A stretch of DNA of 64,000 nucleotides from Dioscorea cayenensis subsp. rotundata (GCF_009730915.1 NC_052475.1:20642285-20706284); one strand, 5' to 3'; counted from the first letter of the stretch, positions 23,611-35,727 are shown. The notes: generated from the letters alone by a model not told the origin. Numbers and translations are program-made.

Positions 23611-25077
23611 TATATATACAGTGGCGGAACCAAAGGGGCCAAGCGGGGTTTCAGCCACCACTTGGAGCCAAGAAGACCACTGTGAAGTTGTCTTTTGTCG
23701 GACCTTGTCTAAGAGGGAAGCCCCCTCTCAACCTCTAGGAAGAAAATTTCATATAGTTCAGTCCCTTGCCTTGGGCCTTAGAATGGCCAGTTGGGTTGTG
23801 ATGTGCTCCGCAACTTCGGAGTCCCGAGTCCGAACATCCTCACTATGATCAAGTCACCGGTGGGAGACGACAGTCGGTAGGAGATGGTGTGAAAGTGTGA
23901 AGTGTGAAGTTCTGAATTCTAAATTGAAGAAGAGGCAGACCGGTAGGAATGAAGCAAGGATGAAGATGCTGAAGAGTCAAAAGACTCAAAAAGTCATAGT
24001 CAAAGTCATACAAGGCTTTATGTTTGGATCCAAAATCCGGATCCAATATGGTGATTGTTATTGGGTTGTCACTTATCGGACTTAAACTGAAGTTTCGATC
24101 TGAATCCAATACCTAAATTGGCATACCCTCAACAGTTTTCAAAATCAGGTCTTTACTTAAAATCTCTCTTTTCTTGATGATCATTTGATTGTGAATTTGT
24201 GAGATTGAGCAATTGAAAGTCTGAGCAAGTGACCAGTGAGCATGAATTTAAAAATACAAAATCTTGTAATTTCTCTTCAATCTTGATTATTGAGATTGAT
24301 CTCTCCACTCACTAAGTGTAGGTTTGTTTTTTATTTCCTTTTTTTTTTTCTAAGTTTTATGTTTGAATTGGGTTTTTTTTGGTTCTGATCATTATATTGA
24401 TCACTTTGTTTTGCAGAAATTCTTATATTTAATCCAGAATCCTGATTTGACTTTTTGAGAAGAAAGATTATTTGCAATTATTTGTAAGTTGCATTTATTA
24501 GAATCATTACATTCATCACCTATTTTTCTTTTGTAAGCAATTATTCATTTATTTGTGACTTGTGAGTTGGATTCCATGTTGTAATTATTCATTTCTTGCA
24601 ATGAAACTTATGTTGATGATTGTTGTGAAATGTGAATATGTAGTGGCAGTAGTGCATGAGTTTGAAGATTTAAGCTCATTTGAGTTTCTTGTGGTTTATG
24701 TTGGAAATGTTGTGCATTAATATGTTCTTTTGTTGTTATACTTTGTTTTCACAAGTCACAACAATCAACAGTCATGAGTATTCATGAGTACTTTGTTGTT
24801 ATACTTTGTTTTCTACCAATTGAATGTTCAGAAAAAAGGAAATTGGAAAGTTGGAATTGTATAAGATTTAAGGTTAGTGATGGAATATTTTTTATGGCAT
24901 TTTGGGATGGATTAAAATTTGTTTTTCTCTTTCAAGTGAAGACTGTGAAGTCATCTTTATTCATTTTAGATGAGCATTAAGCAGTTGCCCCATCCTATTT
25001 TAATCCTAACAAATTAAACCATCAGATATTTGATTATTAGTGCATCAACAAATTTTAGATAGCCTGTATTATAGTAT

Positions 25078-25412
25078 TGGTGATGACACTTCATCGGGTC
25101 CGGGTGAAGACCAAAGATCTTGAGCGACCGATCCGGCGGAACAACTCAAAAGATAAAGAAGTATCGTTAATTTCTTCATGCTCGTTCCAAGTTCGAAGTA
25201 CCATTCGTACAAATAAGAATCCCCTTCCTTACGTGATTTCTTCTTCATATAGATAGATATAGGATCTATGGGGCAATTACTTAGAAGTACGTTTTGTGCA
25301 ACAGCCCTTCCTATCTGATAGAAAAGGATCCCATGATCCTGAACCGATCTTACCTGGGATCGCAAATCCCAAGTTTGTCTATGAAGAGCTGATCTAATTG
25401 TATTAGTTTCTA
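25078..25412 (-). other. ycf2: Plastid ycf2 fragment (NUPT) inside the hAT element
   Basis: On the minus strand this ~330 bp encodes an uninterrupted piece of the plastid Ycf2 protein, recognised from phrases such as [33 protein letters not shown] and [20 protein letters not shown]. Frame and wording are almost unchanged (for example SSPGPDE where SLPGPDE is usual), so the transfer is fairly young. Similarity stops near 25078 and about 25412. It is far too short to function. The flanking DNA belongs to the transposon, so plastid DNA was inserted into, or captured by, the element. Confidence 0.9.
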
Positions 25413-25844
25413 TAATTGATTTCTTACATTCATGGTATGTTAATGGATTCTTACTTTGATTAGAAATACAACTTAATTTTAGTCAAAAAGTGAATGCAAC
25501 TATGCAAGTGTCTATATATGTGAATGTGATAGCATAAATATTGATTTCTAGCCAGGCATCCATCTTCCATTGTCTCACATATTTTCTTTATGTCTTCAAA
25601 CAATCAATGAATAAAATATCTTTTATACAATACCTTATTGGGATTTGTGCTGATGATTGTGAAAACTTCAAACCTCAAAGTTGACTAAGCCTATGATGTT
25701 GTTGATTGGCATGGTATGTTGTATCATTATTATTATTATTTAGATGTGTTGTTTGAAGTAGGTTATCATTATTATTATCATTTTTTTTTATATATGTTTA
25801 TTTTGTCTTTAAATAGCATTATATACTTTCAAAGGCAATTAAAC

Positions 25845-27014
25845 ATGGATAGATTCTTACTTAAACAACCGCGAAGTGAAGAGTCCTCTAGTTCTCTAAA
25901 AGCACCATTAGCCTCCAAATCAAGCAAGAAAAACACCAATGTGAGTTTCAATTCAAATGACATTGTTAGTGACCCTGGACTACCAATGGCGATTGAAGAC
26001 TTTGATGTTCGGGTTAGAGATCAAGTTAGAAGGGAATATTTAACTAGAGGTTCTTGTCAACCAATTGGTCATAATTTCCCACATAAAGAGTATGGCAAAC
26101 AAAGGAGAAGTTTTCTAGATGCATGGTTTAAACAACATCCATGGTTGGAGTACAGTGTGACAAAAAATGCAACATTTTGTTTTTGGTGTTATCTTTTCAC
26201 ACCAAGTAGAGGAAATCGAATGCGAGAAAATTCATTTACTAAAACAGGGTTCAATAATTGGAAAAAAGCTTTAGAAAAATTCATCGAGCATGTTGGTGCT
26301 ATGAACAGTGTGCATAATGATGCAAGAGTACAGTTCCAGAGTTTTCAAAATCAAAGGTAGAATGTGTCACACCAATTGGCTACACATTCACATGAGATGG
26401 AGGTTGAATACCGCACTCGTTTAACTGCTGTTTAAGATGTGACACGCTTTCTCTTGAAGCAAGGATTGGCTTTTAGTGGACATGATGAATCCTCGAGCTC
26501 ATTAAACAAAGGCAATTTCCTTAAGCTACTAGAGTGGTATAGTTTACGGAATGATAAGGTTTTTAGGGAAGTTAATCAAAATTCTCCTGCAAACAATCAA
26601 ATGAATTTTCCAAAGGTTCAGAAGAAGTTAACAAATGCTTGTACAACAGAGATTACATGTGCTATCATTGATGACATTGGAGATAACTATTTATCCCTTA
26701 TGATTGATGAAGCCTGGGATGTGTCAGTAAAAGAGCAAATGTGAGTTATTTTGGGATATGTGAATAAGAATGGATGTGTGATAGAGCGGTTCCTCGCTAT
26801 GGTTCATGTGTCAGATACCTCATCCATATCATTGAAGAATGCCATTGACTGTCTATTTGCCAAACATGGGTTATCTCTTTCAAGAATGAGGGGACAAGGA
26901 TATGATAGGGCTTCAAATATGCGAGGTGAATTCAATGGGTAGAAAACACTTATCTTTAGAGAAAATCTATATGCAAGATATTTTTTTTGCTTTGCTCATC
27001 AGCTTGAATTAGTG

Positions 27015-27045
<31 letters not shown>

Positions 27046-28402
27046 CAAAAGACAAATCAAATTGCAAGTGATTTTTTCCAATATGTTACAATGATCGTTA
27101 ACGTGGCTGGAGCATCATGCAAAAGGGGAGACCAATTTTGGCAACATCACCATGATAGGTTGATTGAGTAATTGGAGAAGATGAAAATAGTAAGTGGCAG
27201 AGGAAAAAAAAAAATCAAGAATCTAGTTTAGCAAGACCGAGGGATACTCGTTGGGATCACATTACACTACTATTCTCCGTCTAATCTCAATGTGGACTTC
27301 AGTGTTAGAGGTACTACAAAACGTACATGATGATGGTATTTCTAATGATAATAGAGGTATAGTGGCAAGTTTGATTGATAAAATGGAAAATTATCAATTT
27401 GTGTTTGTGATGTATTTGATGAGGCATTTATTGGGGATCACAAATGAGTTATCTCTTGCCTTATAACAAAAAGATCAAAATATTGTTCAAGCTATACATT
27501 TGATTGAAGTTATGAAGACTCGACTTCAAGACTTTAGGGAGATTGGATGGGAGACATTTTTGGAGGAAGTTAGATATTTTTGTGAGGGAAACTCAATCCC
27601 GGTGCCTAATATGGAGGATAATATGTGAATCCATGGTCGTTCGCGAAGGGAAGGGTTAAGTCATTACTCATTTTCACCATTATCGTGTTGAAATTTTTTG
27701 CGAGGTTAGTATTTTTAATATTTATTATGCTTTTATAAATATCATTAATGTATTATTTTACTAATGTTTGTGATTTTATTATAGTTATGATGTTAGGTTA
27801 TTGATTTAATTACACAAGAAATGCAAAACCGTTTCCCAGAAGCTAGCACAGAGTTACTTATTCTCATGTCATATCTTGATCCAAGGGATTCATTCTCCAA
27901 ATTCAACACCCACAAGTTACTTCGTCTTACAAAACTTTATCTTGGAGGTTTCACAATAATTGAGTGCATGATGCTTAAGGATCAACTTGCTACTTTCATT
28001 TACGAAGTGCGGGATGATGATGATTTTATAGATATTGGGGACTTGGGTGGCTTTGCTAGAAAGATGGTTGAGACAGGTAAACATGCTATTTTTCCACTCA
28101 TTAATCGCCTAATCGAATTGGAGTTAGTTTTACCTGTTGAGACAGCTAGTGTTGAGAGGGTGTTTTTCAGCTTTAATGTTGTAAAAACTGACTTGCGCAA
28201 AGAAATGGGTGATGAGTGGATGAATGATAGCCTTGTTGTCTATATCGAGTGGGAGGTTTTTGCAACTATTGATAATGAGGTGGTTCTACAACGTTTTTAG
28301 AAAATGCAAACACGACGAATGCAACTACCTCCTCTTAATCGCATACCTCGCATTTCTAGCAATGATGCTGGGGTTGGTTTTAGTTCAAGCGTCCATCAAT
28401 AG
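25845..28402 (+). pseudogene. hAT transposase (TTF/zinc-finger MYM-like), decayed
   Basis: Starts MDRFLLKQPR at 25845. Recognisable parts in order: a TTF-type zinc finger region (ATFCFWCYLF) to 26357; the transposase core in pieces at 26439-26741 and 26751-26942 (SLMIDEAWDVSVKEQM, then GQGYDRASNMRGEFNG); a further piece around 27250-27466; and the C-terminal hAT dimerisation region at about 27840-28280 (LPVETASVERVFFSFN). Several in-frame stops and frameshifts separate them, and a (GTT)n microsatellite at about 27018-27044 sits in one damaged stretch. A functional hAT protein of this type is one long frame, so this copy cannot make transposase. Confidence 0.9.
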
Positions 28403-28578
28403 CTATTTTATGCTTTCGTGTCCAACTTATGTATTCAAAGTATGGTTGTTTTAATTAAAACTTATATTATCTCATTATTTTATATTTTAGACAAATGTTT
28501 TCGTAGATGTAATTTCTTTTTTACATTTTGAATTAGCCCTCCCTTCTAGTAAATCCTGGTTCCGCTACTGTATATATA

Positions 28579-28844
28579 TAATGTAGATGCATCATTAGTG
28601 AATCACATTAAAAGGAGTATTTAAAATTGATTTGTTTCATTCATCAAGATATAAAAATGGTTTGAACTCTCTTAGAGTTTCCTCCCTCACGTTCTCATTT
28701 AAAATAGCTCAATCTATCCCTACTTGCCATGGCAAGCATGGGTCACGTCTCTGAACCTCAATATAATTCTAGAGGACATACACTAAAGGCATGATCTTGG
28801 GCAGTTGTTGCAAGGGCCTATGACGTAGACAAAGGAGACCAAGG
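28579..28844. other. Short intergenic spacer
   Basis: DNA between the right target duplication of the hAT element and the CAGTTAGACCCC end of the next element. Nothing recognised. Confidence 0.4.
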
Positions 28845-29412
28845 CAGTTAGACCCCGGCCAGAGCATTGACTCATTTAAATCTAGGGGTCAGGGGTCGAT
28901 AGATTCAATAGGGTCAAATCGGGGTTTAATTGGACTTAATAATAAAATATTTAAAAATATTATAATAATTAATAATGATAAAAAATAATATAATTAATTT
29001 ATATTTCAATAAATAAAAAACACAATTAGTTAAATAGTTATATATGTTGTTTAAAGTTTTAATTTTATATATTTTCCTTAATTTTATAATATCTGAAATA
29101 CAATTAATTTAATATTTAATATTTTAATTTTATAAACTTGATTTTCTAAGAATATTGAATATTTTAAAAAAAAAGTAAAACCTCATCATTCTCCCCTCAA
29201 CTTTCACACTCCTTTCTGGACTCAAAAGGCTCTCTCTCGGTCAGGTATTTCTCCTTCTCTTGCTTGTATTTCTCCTTCACTCATCTTATTGTGTTTGTGA
29301 GGACAACATTCTCTAGTCAAGAGAACTTTTTTTTTTTGAAGTGGACCCCACGTAAGCCTCACATGCACCCTTAAAACATGGGTTTGGTCATCTGATGATG
29401 GGGGTTTAATTG

Positions 29413-29712
29413 TGTTGGATTTTAAGGAAAAGAAAGGGGATAAAAAATAATGAAAAGATGTAAGGATCATTTTGCAAAAGATTGTTTATTCAAAATGACT
29501 TAAAAAATTAATACAACTCTTCTCATTATTTATAGATAATAATAAAGACTTATCTAGTAGATAAGCATATCACAACCAATATTTAAATATCAAAATATCC
29601 AAAAACTAAATATGACCAAGTCTTATTTTTTTCTTCACGTGGTTTTTTCTTATCTTCCACATCGAGAATCTTTCCACATCAAAGAACTCATGACTTTTGA
29701 TTATTTCCAACA
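29413..29712 (-). repeat. 3' LTR of the gag-only copia element
   Basis: 300 bp, TGTTGG...CCAACA. It differs from its partner at 30772 by scattered substitutions and small indels, so the insertion is not very recent. Confidence 0.93.
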
Positions 29713-29859
29713 CCTTCCCTTAATTCAAAGCTGCATAATTCTTAACGAATTTATTTTAGAGCACTTCTCTCCAAACTTCAAACACCATGGAGCACTTCTC
29801 TCCACATTTCTAAAACTGTGAAGCACTTCTCTTCACTGAATGCATTTTTCACAACTAAT

Positions 29860-30735
29860 TTAAAAAAGAATTTCTTCTTTGGTCTCTTCTACCAAATTTG
29901 CATGTTCTTCATCCTTAAATCTGCAATTTACCTGTAAATGTCCAAATCTTTTGCATTTGAAACATTGAGGTTTCCCTTTGTGCCAACAGTCTTTCTCTTC
30001 ATGGCCTGACTTCTTGCAATGGTCACATTGGAGTGTTCTACTTTTTCCTTTTGAAGATGAACTTTTGGCTAGATATGCTTCTTCAACTTTTTGTTCTACT
30101 CTTTCCTCTCTCATACTTCATTTTTGTTCCTGTGCTTGTAAAAAATTGATTAGTTCTGGCAAAGTAATTTAACTAATATCTCTTGAATCTTCTAGAGATG
30201 AAATTTTTGCCTTAAATCGTTCGGGCAGACTTACAAACACCTTTTCCACAACTCTACTATCAAGTAGCTCTTCTCCCATCAACCTGATTTTATTCACTAA
30301 TGTCGTCAACCTGTCAAAATAGGCTTGTATGGTCTTTTTTTCTTTCATACGTAGAATCTCAAAATCTCTTTTGAGATTTAGCACTTGCATTCGTCTTGTC
30401 CTATCATTACCTTGATATAATTCTTTTAGTGCATCCCAAGCTTCCTTGGCTGTTTCATAGGTCATGATTCTTGTGAAAATTAATTCTGAAACAGCTGCAT
30501 GAATAAAGGACAAGGCCCTTGGAGCTTTTGCTTCTTCCTCTGCATGAGCCCTCATTTGATTGAGTGTCGGATTGTCTCCCAAAGGCTGTATGTTCCTCTC
30601 ATCTTCAACTGATTGCCACAAACCAATCCCCTTCAAATAAGCTTTCATTTTGATGGCCCCAAACTTGATAATTTTCACCATTGAAAACCGGAGGTGAAAA
30701 GAGCGGGACGTATTGGTCGTAGCCATGCTGATCAT
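29860..30735 (-). pseudogene. Copia Gag (UBN2 type with CCHC knuckles), broken
   Basis: Contains the plant copia Gag domain (MKAYLKGIGLW, TAKEAWDALKELYQG, MKEKKTIQAYFDRLTTLVNK) followed by two CCHC zinc knuckles (CDHCKKSGHEEKDC and CFKCKRFGHLQVNC). An extra G near 30660 puts the N-terminal part (a PPVFNGENYQVW-type motif) out of frame with the rest. Two in-frame stops (near 30169 and 30120) separate the main Gag from the knuckle part. Nothing of pol follows. Confidence 0.9.
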
Positions 30736-30759
30736 TCACGTGTCCTTTTAGATCTAATA

Positions 30760-30771
30760 GCTCGGATACCA
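30760..30771 (-). other. Primer-binding site of the copia element
   Basis: On the minus strand TGGTATCCGAGC directly follows the right LTR. It is complementary to the 3' end of plant initiator tRNA-Met except for one base. Confidence 0.88.
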
Positions 30772-31063
30772 TGTTGGATTTTAAGGGAGGGGATAAAAAA
30801 ATAATGAAAAGATGTAAGGATCATTTTTGCATAAGTTTGTTTTATTCAAAAATGACTTAAAACATTAATACAACTCTTCTCATTATTTATAGATAATAAT
30901 AGAGACTTATCTAATAGATAAGCATATCACAACCAATATTTAAATATCAAAATATCCAAAAACTAAATATAACCCAGTCTTATTTTTCTTCACGTGGCTT
31001 TTCTTATCTTCCACATCAGCAATCTTTCCACATCAGCAACTACAGCTTTGATTATTTCCAACA
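30772..31063 (-). repeat. 5' LTR of the gag-only copia element
   Basis: 292 bp, TGTTGG...CCAACA, the upstream LTR in the minus-strand sense and next to the primer-binding site. Confidence 0.93.
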
Positions 31064-31242
31064 AATTGTTGCTTTGGAGAAAATTATTGGAAGCTTAAGC
31101 ACGGCTTTTTGGTGGCTGAAATAATTAGAGGTTTTTGAGCTGCGTTGGGAATTATTAAAGCAAGGGAAGGAGAGAGCTTGCTACTCTACCATTGCTCTCT
31201 TTCGTCATCAACCCAACCTTTCCTTGGAATTTTTTTGGCGTC

Positions 31243-32920
31243 TGAAAAAGGCAGCAGCTCAGTTTTGTTTTTGGAAGTTTAGTGACTGAAGAAGCATCTC
31301 CACTGGTCTTGTGTTAAATGTTTTGATCTTGTGAGGCTATTAGTTGCTTTGATCTTGGCTGCATGCTCCTTCTCCTTGCATAAGGTTGTTTTGGTCTTTT
31401 TGTGTTGCAAACAAACTGCCTTTCTAGAGCCTTTTAGTCCCTTATTTGTTGTGATGAACTCTCGTGTTTATGCTCTAAAACTTGCTTTTGTATATTTGTA
31501 TATAATTTGGGTTGTGTGCATGCTACCTTGTTTATACGTTTAAGTGTATTTATATTAAAACTTGTGTAAGTGTGTTCTCATAATTGTATATTTTCTCAAC
31601 TTGTTGGTGGTTTTTATTACTGAGTTTTTCTGGAATATATATATGTATATATATATATTGAGGCGAGATGTAATAACTACATGTATTATCTTTCTGGAAT
31701 GTATGTTGATATCCTTGCTGATATATATATTCTTATATTTAATGTTTGGATATATTTATAAGCTCTGATTACTGGATTTGTGTTCTTGAGTTTTTGGTTG
31801 TTGATTGATCTACCCTCTTCAAGTTTTGAGTTGTGGTCAGTTAGAGTTTAGTCCTTGGGTTAAGAGTTAATTTTATTCCTACTATAGGATCTTTTCATCA
31901 GAGTGACCCTAGCTTCAACCCTTGAGTTTTAGTTGAGGGTTAGATCCGGCAGCATCTGAAGAACCCAACTTTGTAATCCGAAGCCAGGTAGGCTTTCGCA
32001 CCTGTAAAACTCTGTATTCATGGTGTATGATTATTTATTTAATTATTTTATAAATTATTTATTTGTGAAATTCTGATATTATTTCTGATGGTATTATTAT
32101 TATTATTATTCTATATTTATTTATTTATTTATTTCAATTATGTTGTAAAAATGTTGTATTTTTTATTCCACTATCTGTACTCTATATTTCTATGGTTTTT
32201 AGTACATCTCCATTCCTAAAAATTTGCCCAGCTAGGAGGAGTAAGTCCTAGTCATACGCACATATTTTCTATAGTAGCGCTACCAGATATATGTGTCCAT
32301 TCCGACTTCGGTCAAAGATTTAGTTTCGGTTTTGATATTCTATCTGTTCAAACTTCACAGTCGAAGATCAAGCCTCGAGCTATTGATTCTGTTTATTAGT
32401 TAGGGAGATGTACATTTCTGGTTTTCACGCATTTTTAGTATTTCTATTTGGTATTATTATTATTTCTGTAATTATATGTATTTTCCAGTTATTTTGCAAT
32501 TCTACTAAGCTCATGTGGCTCATGTTTTCTGTGGTTTCCTTTTTCAGGTGACAAGTAAGCTTAGGATCGGTTGCATTTGGGTTTAATTTCTAGTAGCTGT
32601 TTTCTTTTATTAACTAAACATTGATGTTGTATACCTCGTAGTTGTTGTCTGTTTGTGTGAGGCTTGTATTCTATAGTAATTCTAGATTCAAACTGTTAAG
32701 TGTAACATTTTGTATTTCTATTGGACTGTCAAAGCTCCATATTTGAAATTTGTCTATTTACTGTTATATGGTATGTATTTATGTATTATTGTTCCATGTT
32801 TTGTTTGTTGTTGTTAACTTTGACTAGATATGAGATTTGAGGCCTTGCACTCGGTGGGGCCTAGCCTTGACGGATGCAGCTGGTCTGTCAGTGGGCCCGA
32901 CTTCGGGCTAGGGCATGACA
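31243..32920 (+). mobile_element. Probable solo LTR of a Ty3/gypsy-type element
   Basis: The block starts TGAAAAAGGC and ends GGGCATGACA, close to the GGGGCGTGACA-type ends of plant gypsy LTRs. Flanking pentamers GCGTC (31238-31242) and GTGTC (32921-32925) differ by one C-to-T. It interrupts an element (28845-33103) whose two halves lie on either side, which supports it being an insertion. No coding sequence. The 5' boundary is inferred only from the pentamer. Confidence 0.55.
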
Positions 32921-33103
32921 GTGTCTCTTTTTTTATTTTGGAAAACTAAATTTTTTAACCTGTTAGATTCGGTCAGGTCAATGGTTCTTAGTTAAACTGA
33001 TCGAGTTATCCGATTTTTAACCTGGTTGTTTTAAATTTGAGTCAAAGGATATGGCTGGACCGGCCTCATAGCCGGTTCCTATTTTTTTCCCATCGGGGCC
33101 AGT

Positions 33104-34462
33104 CCGGGTTTGATTACAAGAAGAGACTTGTCTCCACTGATGCAAGAGGAGGTCCTAGAGAAACTTAAGAGTTCAGTCAAAGACTTAATTTGGGTGGATC
33201 TTAACCGTTGTGTTTGGGCAACTAAACGGTTCCAATATGGATTGTATGGGAAGTTCTTGGGTAAGGCACCTTTACTTGACCAGCTGAATGCTGCCTTAAC
33301 AAAGAAATGGCGGCCATGGGGGGGGGGAATGTACCATTGCGGATATGCTCAATGGGTATTATTTAATTAGGTGTGAGAGCATGGAGATGATACAAGCTAT
33401 GCTTTTTAAGTAACCCCTGGACGATCAATGGAATAGTATTTTAACTTTCTCACTGTAAGAAGAACTTTCAGCCGGCTTTGGCTTGTTTGTCTATTGCAGT
33501 CGTTTGTCTATAGCTTCACTACCTTCTAATTGAGTACTAAGATGCAAATGTCTTGGAATCAATTACTGAACACATTGAATGGGTTTTAAAAATCGATGAA
33601 CATACTTTTTTTATTAGACTAGGTGAAGTTTTCCAGAGTAATTTGCTTGAAAATTGATCTCTCCCAACCCCTGAAAAGACAGTTATGGGTGGGAGATAAT
33701 GAGAAACGGGTCTTTGTAGTCATACTTAATGAAAAACTCCCTATATTTTGTTACAATTGTGGAATGGTTATGCACAGTACTAGTTATGTAGTCATTGCCG
33801 AGAGAGTTTGTTGGGAAGGAACTGCAGAGCCATCACCTGGTTTCACGGGATTATTAGCCTCTGGAGGTTCAACTTCGTTCAAGCTCACCTGGTCCTAGGA
33901 TGGCCATTGAACCAAACCCGGTTGGCTGGTCCTCGCAATTGGACTAGAAGGAGGAAGATGACCATTGATACGGATTGTGGCCATTAGTAGCTCATTGACA
34001 TAACCGTGTCTGGGGTTGAAGTGGCTCTCCGGTGACCAATTCGAAGAGGATGAAACACTCGACATTGGAGGGCTTGGATCAGAGGCACGTGGATGCGAGG
34101 CTCATCCTAATGAGATGTGTGGACAGGGCGATGTGAGAGGGCGAGGTGGTGCTCGGTTGTCATGCTCATACTTTCACTCTTCATCGGGTCTCGAGGATGA
34201 TATGACCGAGGCGCTGTAACCCATGTTAACAAACCCTACTCCAAGATCTCGTGGGGATAACTTAACAACCATTTCTCCATCCAATTGTGTAGATGGAAAT
34301 ATGGGGATCATGATCCCCATTGCAACGGGTCCTGCTAGCTCTAGAAATCCATTAAGATCAAAAGGAATGGTTGTTGCCTTAGACAAAGAGAAAGATGTTG
34401 TTAGAGAGACCTTTCCCCTACCATGCATGAAACTACCCATTCTCATTAGCCCCTCCTTTTAA
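33104..34462 (+). pseudogene. LINE-type ORF1 remnant (DUF4283 plus CCHC-like knuckle)
   Basis: Around 33200-33420 the DUF4283 motif of plant non-LTR retrotransposon ORF1 is recognisable (LYGKFLGKAPLLDQLNAALT, then RCESMEMIQAM, PWTINGIVF after frame breaks). At 33623-33790 follows the usual second part (IDLSQPLKRQLWVGD, then CYNCGMVMH), in which the final zinc cysteine is missing. Downstream frames to 34462 read as low-complexity tail. Frames are interrupted several times, and no reverse transcriptase (ORF2) is visible before the assembly gap. Confidence 0.75.
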
Positions 34463-34601
34463 ATGCCTCTGCAGTATACTCTATGGGGGTGTTGATCCAA
34501 GACCCCATACCATGCTGGTATTCTAACATATATATATAGTCTGCATGCTTATAGAAATTAATTAATTTAGTTATGAATTGCTACTCAGAACTTAGTTCAC
34601 T

Positions 34602-34632
<31 letters not shown>

Positions 34633-34727
34633 ATTCACTGTGATTGAATAATGTTTAAAATGTATTTTTCTACCCAATTAGGCTTGTTGTAGCCAGAATA
34701 CAATAGTGAATTTGTAGGGGGCCTTGA

Positions 34728-35727
34728 NNNNNNNNNNNNNNNNNNNNNNNNNNNNNNNNNNNNNNNNNNNNNNNNNNNNNNNNNNNNNNNNNNNNNNNNN
34801 NNNNNNNNNNNNNNNNNNNNNNNNNNNNNNNNNNNNNNNNNNNNNNNNNNNNNNNNNNNNNNNNNNNNNNNNNNNNNNNNNNNNNNNNNNNNNNNNNNNN
34901 NNNNNNNNNNNNNNNNNNNNNNNNNNNNNNNNNNNNNNNNNNNNNNNNNNNNNNNNNNNNNNNNNNNNNNNNNNNNNNNNNNNNNNNNNNNNNNNNNNNN
35001 NNNNNNNNNNNNNNNNNNNNNNNNNNNNNNNNNNNNNNNNNNNNNNNNNNNNNNNNNNNNNNNNNNNNNNNNNNNNNNNNNNNNNNNNNNNNNNNNNNNN
35101 NNNNNNNNNNNNNNNNNNNNNNNNNNNNNNNNNNNNNNNNNNNNNNNNNNNNNNNNNNNNNNNNNNNNNNNNNNNNNNNNNNNNNNNNNNNNNNNNNNNN
35201 NNNNNNNNNNNNNNNNNNNNNNNNNNNNNNNNNNNNNNNNNNNNNNNNNNNNNNNNNNNNNNNNNNNNNNNNNNNNNNNNNNNNNNNNNNNNNNNNNNNN
35301 NNNNNNNNNNNNNNNNNNNNNNNNNNNNNNNNNNNNNNNNNNNNNNNNNNNNNNNNNNNNNNNNNNNNNNNNNNNNNNNNNNNNNNNNNNNNNNNNNNNN
35401 NNNNNNNNNNNNNNNNNNNNNNNNNNNNNNNNNNNNNNNNNNNNNNNNNNNNNNNNNNNNNNNNNNNNNNNNNNNNNNNNNNNNNNNNNNNNNNNNNNNN
35501 NNNNNNNNNNNNNNNNNNNNNNNNNNNNNNNNNNNNNNNNNNNNNNNNNNNNNNNNNNNNNNNNNNNNNNNNNNNNNNNNNNNNNNNNNNNNNNNNNNNN
35601 NNNNNNNNNNNNNNNNNNNNNNNNNNNNNNNNNNNNNNNNNNNNNNNNNNNNNNNNNNNNNNNNNNNNNNNNNNNNNNNNNNNNNNNNNNNNNNNNNNNN
35701 NNNNNNNNNNNNNNNNNNNNNNNNNNN
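34728..35727. other. Assembly gap, exactly 1,000 N
   Basis: A run of N with a round length, so the true size is unknown. Long open frames across it are artefacts. Repeats lie on both sides (LINE-like left, gypsy gag right), which is the likely reason assembly failed. Confidence 0.99.

Larger units (their letters stand above)
23611..28578 (+). mobile_element. hAT transposon, 4,952 bp, inactivated (with target duplications)
   Basis: The element runs 23619-28570. Its termini are 14-bp inverted repeats, CAGTGGCGGAACCA at the left and CAGTAGCGGAACCA on the opposite strand at the right, with one mismatch. They are flanked by TATATATA at 23611-23618 and 28571-28578, an 8-bp target duplication, although the surrounding TA-rich DNA makes this less stringent. 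The interior holds a broken hAT transposase (25845-28402) on the + strand and a plastid DNA fragment (25078-25412). The TIR, the 8-bp duplication and the C-terminal dimerisation domain agree on the hAT superfamily. Confidence 0.93.
29408..31068 (-). mobile_element. Ty1/copia LTR retrotransposon, gag-only deletion derivative
   Basis: Two LTRs (29413-29712 and 30772-31063), each starting TGTTGGATTTTAAGG and ending TTCCAACA, are flanked by the identical pentamer AATTG (29408-29412 and 31064-31068). The element reads on the minus strand. The tRNA-iMet primer site TGGTATCCGAGC lies directly inside the right LTR, with one mismatch to the usual TGGTATCAGAGC. The purine tract AAGGGAAGG abuts the left LTR. 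The 1,059-bp interior holds only a damaged gag; protease, integrase and reverse transcriptase are absent. It would need another copy's enzymes to move. Confidence 0.95.
28845..33103 (-). mobile_element. CCGG-rich hAT-type non-autonomous element, copy 1, broken up by nested insertions
   Basis: The left end CAGTTAGACCCCGGCC and the AT-rich core at 28930-29080 match, in reverse orientation, the compact copy at 44666-45500. The other end near 33035-33103 (GGCTGGACCGGCCTCATAGC, then a CCAGTCCGGGTTT tail) matches the opposite terminus. Between them the element is interrupted by a copia element (29413-31063) and probably by a solo LTR (31243-32920). The right tip runs into LINE-like coding DNA without a clear target duplication, so the end at 33103 is approximate. 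Confidence 0.7.

Noticed and set aside
24774..24980. Short frame within the hAT element
   Set aside because: No hAT or other domain recognised; it lies in the untranslated left part of the transposon.
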